This document shows positions 1-7,800 of a DNA stretch of 11,406 nucleotides, one piece after another. The notes under the pieces were generated by a model. It saw only the letters and a program-made list of their open reading frames with translations. It was not told the DNA's origin and searched no databases. The position numbers were made by a program, and so were the translations under genes. This stretch comes from Chlamydomonas sphaeroides. Lineage: Eukaryota > Chlorophyta > Chlorophyceae > Chlamydomonadales > Chlamydomonadaceae. The stretch lies in contig BDDC01002654.1 in assembly GCA_001662425.1 (NCBI GenBank), forward strand, positions 1-11,406, given 5' to 3'. The stretch's first letter is position 1. The number at the start of each line of letters is the position of its first letter.

Positions 1-66
1 TCACATGCTGTGGACTGGACCCCAAACACCCTACCGCTGTGCTCTGTCCCTGCCCTGCCCTTGAAG
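1..66 (+). other. 3' end of a kinase-gene intron
   Basis: The sequence before the kinase exon is pyrimidine-rich and ends CCTGCCCTTGAAG, giving an acceptor AG at 65-66. Reading through it adds residues with no kinase resemblance, whereas the frame from 67 begins exactly at a conserved kinase motif. An ATG at 10 is in frame but is most likely intronic. The donor of this intron is outside the window. Confidence 0.7.
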
Positions 67-840
67 TTTGGCATCCTGCTGTGGGAGCTCTTCTGTGCCT
101 CCGACCCCTTCGCCGGCGTGCCCCGCGCCCACATCGGCCACGCCATCACCAAGGAGGGCCGGCGGCCGCAGTTCCCGCCCTTTGCGCCGCGCGAGTACGT
201 CGCGCTCGCCAAGCGCTGCTGGGACCCCGACGCCTCCTTGCGGCCCAGCTTTGATGAGGTGCTGTCCGAGCTCACGCGCATGCGCGACGAGCTGGGCGGC
301 GAGACGCCGCAGCTCGTTGTGCTCCCGCCCAAGCCCGTCTCGGCCAACCCCAGCCAGACCTCGCCGGGCACGGCCGGTGAGGGCGCCGGCCCACTACATC
401 CTGGCAGCGCCGCCGACGTCAGCCTCGGCAGCGGCGGCGCGTCGACTCTGCTCGGCGCCGGCATTATCGTAGGCCACGGCGGCGGCGGGTCCACGTTCGG
501 GTCCGTCAGCAACGTGGGCATAGGCTATGGATCCAGATCCGCCATCAAATCGGCGCTGGCGCAGCGCCACCTGCGCAAGATGGGGATCCGTGTGGGCGGC
601 ATGGGCAGCAGCAGCATGGTTCAGGCGTTGCCGGCGCTCAAAGAGGAGGCGGAGCACAAGGAGGACGGAGAGCAGAGCAAGGAGGACGAGCAGGCGGCGG
701 CGGCGGCGGCGCAGGCCACTCCGGCGTCGCCCTCGCCCTCGCCGGCCACCAGCGGCCAGCTTGCCGGCGTCGGCAGCCCGCGGGCCGGCAGTGGGCCCGG
801 CGACGGGCCCGGCGAGAGGCGGAACGGCGGCGCGTCGTAA
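67..840 (+). CDS. TKL-type Ser/Thr protein kinase, C-terminal exon (partial)
   Basis: This is the last exon of a protein kinase, 257 residues visible. It opens at FGILLWEL, which matches kinase subdomain IX just after the invariant Asp of the DxxSFG motif, so the ATP-binding and catalytic loops lie to the left of the window. Subdomain XI follows at about residues 50-62 (RCWDPDASLRPSF), with the conserved CW and the invariant Arg of RPxF typical of tyrosine-kinase-like (Raf/MLK-type) plant and algal kinases. The fold ends near residue 74. A tail of about 180 residues follows: Gly/Ser-rich at 100-160, a charged Glu/Lys stretch near 195-215, then Ala/Ser/Pro runs. The exon start is set by an acceptor AG at 65-66 that keeps the kinase frame; the stop is TAA at 838-840. 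The group is clear, but substrate and pathway cannot be inferred. Translation upstream of residue 67 is probably intron. Confidence 0.85.
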   Translation, partial: FGILLWELFCASDPFAGVPRAHIGHAITKEGRRPQFPPFAPREYVALAKRCWDPDASLRPSFDEVLSELTRMRDELGGETPQLVVLPPKPVSANPSQTSPGTAGEGAGPLHPGSAADVSLGSGGASTLLGAGIIVGHGGGGSTFGSVSNVGIGYGSRSAIKSALAQRHLRKMGIRVGGMGSSSMVQALPALKEEAEHKEDGEQSKEDEQAAAAAAQATPASPSPSPATSGQLAGVGSPRAGSGPGDGPGERRNGGAS

Positions 841-1020
841 TGATGCCTCTCGGCTGTTGTATGTTGGGCAGGTTGCCGGCGGCTGCATGAGCACGCTGCC
901 GTGACAGGGCGTGCCAGGCTGCGATTGAGCTAGGCGCATGGCGGCATCGAGTTTTGACCAGCATTTCTAGTTGTCAGCATGGGATTGCGAGCTGTTCGCA
1001 AAGAGTTTAATGGGGCATGA

Positions 1021-1166
1021 ATTGGTTTGGGGCTGTTATGCGCATGATGTTGTGAGCCCACTGAGGTCGCTGGCTGCTGGCGAGGGCCAGGGCATAGATT
1101 GGTTTGGGGCTGGTGTGCGTATGATGTTGTGAGCGGACCGAGATCGCTGGCTGCTGGCGAGGGCCG
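1021..1166. repeat. 77-bp imperfect tandem duplication
   Basis: Two head-to-tail copies start at 1021 and 1098, each beginning ATTGGTTTGGGGCTG. They share TGATGTTGTGAGC and a CGCTGGCTGCTGGCGAGGGCC block at corresponding offsets, with scattered substitutions between. The period is 77 bp. The repeat lies downstream of the kinase stop, in the 3' UTR or intergenic space. Confidence 0.85.
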
Positions 1167-2116
1167 GTCCCTGTGCCGCGGCGCGGCTTGTGCATTGCGC
1201 TGCAAGAAGGCGCGCGCGAGGTTGGGTTGTTTGAGCGGCAGGGGCCGCGTGTGCTTGGCAAGCTGTGCGCGCTTGCGGCCACCCAGTCATGTACCGCACT
1301 GTTGCTAGCCTCCAGGTGAGGCTCTGGACGCGGGGGGCGCTGGACGAGGAATGCTGCTATTCTGCTGTCGCACTGTGGTAGGTGTATGTTGCACCCAACA
1401 AACGCGGCCCAAGCCAGCACCGTACGTGCGCGTCCGCTCGCACCTGCGTCAGGGCGGCGCAGGCGACGGTAGATCCGCGCGTGCCGGGCTGGACGAGGGC
1501 GCGAGGGACTGCACGCTGCACCCCGTGTGTTGCTGACGCCCGCACGCGGGGCGCCCGCTCGGCTTTTGGCTAAGCATCCGAAGCCATATGCATGACCTGT
1601 CGGTGTGCGGTGTGGGCCTTGGCCTCGCTCAATGGCCGGCGCGACGGCGACGGCTGCCCCAACGGCGCCGCGCTCCCGTGTGATGCTGTCTCAAGGTATG
1701 GCTGCACTAACTGCCTAGAGTGCGAACGCGCGGTCGATGTTGAAACATAGTTACGTTGTGCCAGCCTCGCGGCGCGCGGAGCAGAGGTTGACGCGTGCAT
1801 GCATGATGATGGCCGCTGCGGGGGTGCGACGGTGCGCTGCGCGGGGCCCTTGCCACGGCGTACGGCCCTGGAGGACTCTACGTTCTCGCCTCTGGCACAA
1901 GTTCGGCAGCTCTGGCGTGGCGTCGAGGCGGGCTTGCTACCCGAACCCATGGCGGCGCACGTTGCGGGGTGCATTACGCAACGAATTGCTTCATCCAGGG
2001 AGGAGCGCCAGCCGCGGAAGCGCGGGGCGCGTGTGTGTAGTGTGTTTATTTGATAGTTGAGGTAACACGCCCCGCGCCGCACGCCTTGGGTATCGGCGAC
2101 GCGATGAGCGGTGCGT

Positions 2117-2132
2117 AGCAAGCAAGCAAGCA
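2117..2132. repeat. (AGCA)4 microsatellite
   Basis: Four perfect AGCA units in non-coding sequence between the two convergent genes. Confidence 0.9.
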
Positions 2133-2643
2133 GGGGCGCGTTCAGGTGGGCCAGTGCAGTGTGTTGAGAACTAGGTAACACATAGAAATGTGTAGGGAGG
2201 GTGCGGGGGGTACGTGCTTGCATTCATGTAGCACCTGTGTTCTGCTGGGCCGCATGCCGTGCTACCAAGAGCCGGCTGTGCGCGCGCTGCCTGCCCGCTC
2301 GGCTGCTCGCCTGCCTGCCTGCTGTTGCGCGGCCGCGGCGCCGGCGCTGAGCCCTGCCGGCGCATCCCGCAACCCTCAGCTGCAGCGCTGTCGCTCGCCT
2401 GTGCGTGCGGAAGGCACCGCAGCCGGGCGGCGCTGCCGGGCCGCACCCTGCCTCCGGTCCGGCAAGCGGGTTGGCTGATGGCTGAGCGCCGCTTGCGTAG
2501 CGGGCGGCCGCTGCGCCAAACACCCACAGGCGGCAAACCAGCACCGTAAACAGACCGTTGATCACGGAGTCATGGACCACCAAGGACAAGGAGGTGGAGC
2601 GTGCTGTCATGACACGTGTCATTGGCACAGCACGGTCCGGAGT

Positions 2644-2922
2644 GCCGGCTGCCTGACGGGCACTGCACTCTTACGGGACACCTCCAGCCCCATGGCTCTG
2701 CCAGCGCACCTCGGGCGCGACCCAGGTGCCAGGAATCCGGACTCTTACTTATCATTGCCAAATGTGCGGAAAACGTAATGCTCGAGATGGCAGGAGAGAT
2801 ATCCGTTAGCGCTGCGAGCGACTGTCCGGATTCCTGGCACCTGGGTCGCGCCCGAGGTGCGCTGGCAAAGCCATGGGGCTGGAGGTGTCCCGTAAGAGTG
2901 CAGTGCCCGTCAGGCAGCCGGC
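2644..2922. repeat. Near-perfect long inverted repeat (98-bp arms, 83-nt loop)
   Basis: The left arm 2644-2741 begins GCCGGCTGCCTGACGGGCAC and the right arm 2825-2922 ends with its complement. Aligned by eye the arms match at 97 of 98 positions; the single difference is C versus T within GGCTCTGCC/GGCTTTGCC. The spacer, 2742-2824, is less GC-rich and has no internal symmetry I can see. An RNA from either strand would fold into a long, almost uninterrupted duplex. Candidate explanations are a small RNA hairpin precursor, a foldback/MITE element, or a recent inverted duplication. No clear target-site duplication or extended terminal motif is visible at the outer ends, so none is proved. Confidence 0.95.
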
Positions 2923-3507
2923 TCCCAGGATGTGCCTGCCTGCAGCACCATGGTGACTTTGAACGTACCAGCAAGCTTGCCTAGTCCGCCGATGGACTTG
3001 ACATTTACCGATGCTGGGCAACTAGCCAGCCCCAGCTTGCGGGCCTCCGTGACATGACGGCGCCAGCAGCACCGGACATGGAAGGCAGGCCCTATCATAG
3101 GGCCACAAGCACCGACGCGTTGGAGGCTCCGGAGCCGTTGAACAATGCCACGTCCGTAGCCAACGTCTCGTTCATCAAATTGTGCAGCGGCTCGCTGGCG
3201 CTGCCGTGCGCTGCCATCGTGCGAGGTGGGTGTCACCGGCCTCCTGGTCGGTCATCGGGTGAAGCAAGCGGATGGGGCCACAGCCGGCCTCATTGCAGAA
3301 GGCAGCGGGCTCGCCTGGCCAGGCCGTCGCAGCCGTAGACGGCGACAACACCAGCGCCGTCGGCGCCGGTACGACCCTTGACCCGTACAACGCCGTCAGC
3401 AGCTTGCCGCAGGCGGCACACTGCCGATTGCCCAAGCCGCACGCCCCGCTTGGTACAATCCCAGCCCACCGATACAGGGATCCACGGCCTGCGCCGGCAA
3501 CGCGACC
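2910..3507 (-). pseudogene. Possible decayed coding segment with cysteine pairs
   Basis: Three minus-strand pieces in different frames read like protein rather than noise. The first is open from 3507 to a TGA at 3175-3177 (110 residues) and carries a CxxC (QCAACGK) and, 35 residues on, a CxxxxC (FCNEAGCG), a spacing that could bind zinc. The second runs 3217-3095 (40 residues, beginning MAAHGSASEPLH) in a shifted frame. The third, ending near 2910, includes VNVKSIGGLGKLAGTFKV and stops at the hairpin edge. No plausible intron joins them: the gap between the first two would be under 30 nt. I do not recognise the family. It may be a relic broken by frameshifts and by insertion of the hairpin, exons of an unrecognised gene, or chance. 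Confidence 0.22.
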
Positions 3508-3825
3508 CTAAGGCACGTCGTGCTTGTCTCAGGTACCTTTCACTGACTTCCACGCTGGTTCCCAAGTAAAAAGGCACGACTGCTAGCTACCCCCAGACCC
3601 TCCTGCCCCAGACATCCTACTACGCAAGGCAAAGGCCCCGGTGATCATCACAACGCACGTCGGCTACACCCAGCCCCTGCACGCCTCAACCTGCCAAGCG
3701 GATTTCGTGCAGCGTCGCGAGACTCGAGAGCAACCTGTTGCGAACTTTCACACCCACCCGACCGCCTGCTGGCACTGGCACCCAGCCTGAACAACCCAAG
3801 CCTAAAGCTCAGCCTCGGACTGCGG

Positions 3826-3859
3826 CACGGCAGCCTGCCGGCGCCGGCAGGCTGCCGTG
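3826..3859. repeat. 34-bp perfect palindrome
   Basis: The sequence CACGGCAGCCTGCCGGC is followed directly by its exact reverse complement with no spacer, giving 17-bp arms centred on the GC at 3842-3843. It lies in the non-coding interval about 950 bp beyond the cyclase stop. It could form a cruciform or a transcript hairpin; whether it has a role in 3'-end formation is unknown. Confidence 0.95.
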
Positions 3860-4639
3860 TCTCCCATTCAATCCACTCCAACCCATACCGCACCCCCACG
3901 AGCGACCCACGCATACCGTACCCACACGAGGCCCATCCGCCCTGCGCCATGTGCAGGCGGGCACGGCGCCTCGCCCCTCGCAGCGAGTGCAGCGTTCCGC
4001 GCGTTTCGAGCGCACTGCCATCGATGAGCGGTGCGGCGAGCAGTACGGCGCGCCCGAGCGGACGCGCGCAAGCAAGCCCAGCCCAACGGACCCAACAGAC
4101 AGACAATGCGCAATACCGATATCCCGGCCTACAAGGAAGGTGCGCTACGCCATGCAGGGCAAGCCGGCGGTCGAGGTTCAGGGGATCGGCGGCCAGGAAA
4201 GGCGCCGCCAGTTTCCGCCGCCGCTGCCGTCACGATTAAAGCGTTCCAAGGGGCTCGCCACCGCACCCGGTCTGCTGGGCCCCGTGAAACAACTGGCAGT
4301 GCCCACATTCATCACACTACGCGGGCGCAAAATGCATCAACTTCGCGCCATGCGTTCTTGTTCGCCCTGCAGCAGGTGCGGGGAGCTCCCAAGGCCGCAT
4401 GCCAAGCCATGCTGTGCCGCGCCATCCCCAGCGGCGAGGTTGCGGCGCCTGCACCTGTCTCGCGCCGCGCCGGGCGCTCAGTCACCAGGCCCAACTAGCC
4501 CCGTGCCTCCCGTGCACGGCTCCCCCGGCAGCCCAGGAGCCCTCCTACCGCCGGTCACACGGCGGACACGCGCTCGGCTCAACCCTCCGTGCGCTGCGCT
4601 GGGCTCAGCTCTGTCCTCTACGCGTTGCGCACACACGTT

Positions 4640-4675
4640 CTGTGCCGCGTGTGGGGTTCTGTTCTACTTAACACT
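4640..4675 (+). repeat. 36-bp dispersed repeat, copy A
   Basis: It begins CTGTGCCGCGTGTGGGGTTC and matches the reverse complement of 11262-11297 at 35 of 36 positions (A versus G near the end). This copy is within about 170 bp of the cyclase stop, probably in its 3' UTR. Similarity outside the core fades quickly. Confidence 0.9.
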
Positions 4676-4808
4676 GGAGCACACGCCGACAGCGCCAGCC
4701 GCGTGAAGCCGGGGCCTGGGCCGCCGCCGTGGCGCTCGCTAGCTCCCAATGCGCCAATGCGCCGCCCATGCGGGAGCGCCCTCGTGCGCCTGCGGCTGCG
4801 CCCCCACA

Positions 4809-7800
4809 TCACGGCTCCGGCTGCGCGAGCAGCCATGTTTCCATGAAGCCTGCAGGCAGGCAGGCAGGCAGACAGGCAGGCAGGCAGGCAGGCCGCAGCA
4901 GCAGACCAGGGCGGGATGGTAGAGCGCCTTAGGCCCCTCGAATCGCGCTACCTCAAGTGCCTCGGGCCAGCGCCACGAGCTGCCGCAAGTATGGCCCAAC
5001 ACAGGCGGGCGCGGGGCGGTCCGAGACGCCGTGCGTGCCCTCTGGAGCCGCGGCCCACCGGCCCCGAGCCCCCAGCAGCACTCGCAACACCGCAGCGGCG
5101 CATGACGGTCCCGGCAGTGTATACTGCGAAACAGTGACACATAGTACCACGCCGTGGTGCTCATTGTGATGGAGAGTAGTAGAGGAAACATGCAGCGTGT
5201 GTTCACAAATATGTAACACATTGTAAGCGTGCGTGTTGGGTATGCGCCTGGGCCGCTCACCCTTGCCCTTGACGTCGAGCCCGCCGGTGGGCTCCCAGGC
5301 GGCGGCGGAGGCCAGCAGCTCGTGGGTGCGGCCGCTGACGTGGATGCGGCCGGGCAGCGAGGTGGACTCCATGCGGCTCGCTGGGGAGGTGCGGGGGAAA
5401 AGAGGAGGTGTAGGGCGAGTTTGGAACCGACACGGGGACGGTGAGACGGGCGAGGGGGGCCCGTGCGGCTCGGTGGGTGGTGATGGGGAGGGTGTGCAGG
5501 AGGGCGGAGGGCCGGTGAGCTGTGTGTGGGGAGGCTGGCAATGCCAGGGAGGCGGCTATGTGTGCAAGAGCGAAGCAGCACGCGGCATTGGGCAGGCAGA
5601 AAGGAGGCACCATGCGGCCTGCTGCGTGTGTAGGTGTGCGATGGTAATGGCCATGGGTATGGGTACCGCTGCATGATGGGCAGAGATGGGAGGGCGGGCA
5701 TGGCAGCAGGCCCGGCCGCTGCGCTGCAGCCCCCACGCACCTGTGTTGATGGTGTCGCCGAACAGGCAGAACCGGGGCATCCTGGAGAGACGGGCGGGGC
5801 AGGCGCGAGGGCGGGGCCGGGCCGCAGGCTGGAGCTGGTGCGGGTACCGCGCACGTCAGGAGCCGCAGGGCGGGCGCGCTTGGCAGCAGCCACACCCCCG
5901 ACAGATTGCAGATCTGATGGCTTTGCTTCAGTTCAACTCTGCTGGCTTTGCTTCAGTTCAACTCTGCTGGCTTTGCTCCAGTTCAACTCTGCTGGCTTTG
6001 CTTCAGTCCAAGCACCCTCGCCCTCGGCAGCCCGGGTGCCTTGGGGGAGCCCGCCGGCAGCGCCTCCGGCCGCACCTGCTGCCCACCACGCCGCTGACCA
6101 CGGGGCCGCTGTGGATGCCGATGCGGAGGCGCACCGGCTGCCGCGTGACGGGGTCGCGCACGGTGCGCGCCTGGCGACAGGGGGGGCGCCGAGGGATGCG
6201 TTGGCAAGGGTATGCGCTGCCACGGGCGCGCAGGGGTGCACGCAGGCGTCCCGCAAACACCCAAGCCCATGGGCCGGCCCCTGCCGGCGGCCCCCGGCCA
6301 GCACGCCACGTGGACGCGACGCGGTCCGCCAAGCCCGCATGAGCCACGGCACACACCCCTATGTCATTGAACACATGGCTGCCCAGCGGCTGATCAGCCC
6401 TCGATACGGTTGGCGGCGGCAGCCGCAGCCCCACGGCGTTGCACCCCACGGGCAGCATCCCCACAGGCAGGCGGGTCCGGCGGGGTCCGGCACCCCGCGA
6501 GGAGTCCCCACGCGGCCGCACCCACCACCTGCAGCAGCTCCCGCGCGAAGCCCAGGGTCTTGGTGGCGTGGTGCGGGTCCACGCCCTCGCGGCGCACGGT
6601 GGTGAACCCATCCTCGTCCAGCGCCATGAGGCCGCCGCAGGCCATGTAGCAGTCTGGCGCCAGAGGGGCGGGCAGCGGGCGTGGCCGTGGGTTGCGGGCG
6701 CGTTTTGCTGCGCCGCGTGTTGTTGCGCTGCGCTGCGCTGGCAGCCTCCCGGCGCGAGTTGCGTCGCGCACTCACCCCCGATGGTCTCGACCTTATACAC
6801 GTCCCACTTGTCCAGCAGGGCATCCATGCGCGTGAAGAGCTTGTTGAGGAACGACATGACGGTCTGCCGGAGGACCCACGGGACGATCAACGCAGGGGCA
6901 GGGCTCAGGCGCTTGCGTCCCACGGCGCCGCGCCGGAGCAGGGAGCAGGGAAGCACCATGAAGCCATGGGCGGCTGCCGTGCCAGGCCCCTGCCGGCCAG
7001 CCTGGCGGCAGCGGCGGCGGCGGCGCCAGCGCCAGCGGGCTACAGGCGGTGCGGGCGCGGGCGTCTCACCCGCGGCGAAGTCTGGCGGCAAAGGTCCGTG
7101 AAGCCCACGATGTCGCAGAACAGCACCGACACCTGGCGGCGGGCCGTGCGGCGTGGGAGTCACAGGCTAGGCGCAAACCCCGAGCCATGGGGGCCAGGGT
7201 ACCAGACAGCAGGGCGGGCGTGGTGCGCGTGCAGGCCCCAGCCCCCGACAAGCAGCAGCGCCGCCTGCGTACACGGCTCGACAGAGGCCGCGAAACTGCC
7301 CGGTGGCGCGGCGCCAACCCCATCCCTGCCGTACCTTTGGACGGCCTGCCCCACCCACGCACCTCCTCGTGCGCCGTCGCCACCTGCACATGCCGCAGCC
7401 GGGCCAGCAGGCTGTCCGGCTCGCCGCCGCCCTCGCCGCCGCCCGCCGCGTCCGCGTCCTCCTCCTCGCTCGCCTCGTCCGCGCCGACCTCGCTGTACCC
7501 GTCACTCGCCTCCTCCTCCCTCCCCTCCTGGACGCCGGCGCCACCCAGCGCAGCGCCGCCCGGCGCCTTCTGCGGCCGCCGGGCGCCCGGCCCCCCGGCG
7601 GCTGCGGAGGCGCCCGTCACCAGCGCCTCGAGGACGTGGCGCGGGAAGCACTTGTCCAGGATGGCCTGCTCGGCAGCCAGCAGGGCCGCCACGCGCCGCT
7701 CCGCCTCCACCTGCGCAGCGGCGCCGTGTAGTGGGGTAGCGGGTGGTGGGATGGAGCCGGCGCGCAGCTGGGCCCACCTTGTCCGTGACGTCGGTCTGGA

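Larger units (their letters stand above)
841..2643. other. 3' UTR of kinase gene and intergenic sequence
   Basis: This stretch of about 1.8 kb lies downstream of the kinase stop. Its beginning must be the kinase 3' UTR. I found no TGTAA, the usual green-algal polyadenylation signal, on the plus strand here, so the transcript end cannot be placed. Open frames up to about 217 codons exist on both strands, but none shows a recognisable motif or splice structure and all fit chance in GC-rich DNA. Contents are a 77-bp tandem duplication, a short AGCA microsatellite and scattered GC-rich simple sequence. Confidence 0.5.
2923..4808. other. Intergenic sequence and 3' UTR of the cyclase gene
   Basis: This interval runs from the hairpin to the cyclase stop codon. 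Its right-hand part must include the 3' UTR of the minus-strand cyclase. No minus-strand TGTAA signal (TTACA as written) was found, so the end cannot be placed. It holds the possible coding relic near 2910-3507, a 34-bp palindrome at 3826-3859 and one copy of a dispersed 36-bp repeat at 4640-4675. A 322-codon plus-strand open frame (3738-4706) has no recognisable motif. Confidence 0.5.
4809..7132 (-). other. Class III cyclase catalytic domain, spread over 7 exons
   Basis: The catalytic core is carried by the last seven exons. The order is VSVLFCDIVGFTDLC (7132-7070), TVMSFLN to VETIG (6863-6776), DCYMACGG with an acidic DEDGF loop (6653-6529), RIGIHSGPVVSGVVG (6170-6076), RMPRFCLFGDTINT (5781-5741), ASRMEST to DVKGKG (5380-5261), and FMETWLLAQPEP with the stop (4849-4809). 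Several codons are split by introns (D975, R1048, A1062, G1102), and each restores the family residue exactly, which is strong support for the splice sites. Such domains act as head-to-tail homodimers; having both metal Asp and both transition-state residues, this one could form two active sites. Confidence 0.93.

Noticed and set aside
1570..2223. 217-codon minus-strand open frame
   Set aside because: No recognisable domain, no homologous-looking blocks and no supporting splice or context signals.
3738..4706. 322-codon plus-strand open frame in the intergenic interval
   Set aside because: Composition is Pro/Arg/Ala-rich as expected of random GC-rich sequence. It reads through the 34-bp palindrome and the 36-bp repeat, and no family motif is seen.
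67..4849. Kinase and cyclase as one receptor-type kinase-homology/cyclase protein
   Set aside because: The two coding regions are on opposite strands with separate stop codons and about 4 kb between them.
4948..5142. Alternative last cyclase exon beginning YTAGTVMRRC
   Set aside because: It has an acceptor and fits the phase but lacks the expected residues after DVKGKG. The exon at 4849-4809 gives DVKGKG-FMETW, which matches the family closely.
5212..5226. Two plus-strand TGTAA motifs
   Set aside because: They lie on the antisense strand inside the last cyclase intron, and no plus-strand gene ends there.
5919..6012. Regular repeats resembling a CRISPR array
   Set aside because: The units are directly adjacent with no spacers, and the context is a eukaryotic intron.
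5634..6605. 323-codon plus-strand open frame
   Set aside because: It overlaps cyclase exons 10-12 and includes the 25-bp repeats (repeated SAGFASVQ-like text), so it is a shadow frame.
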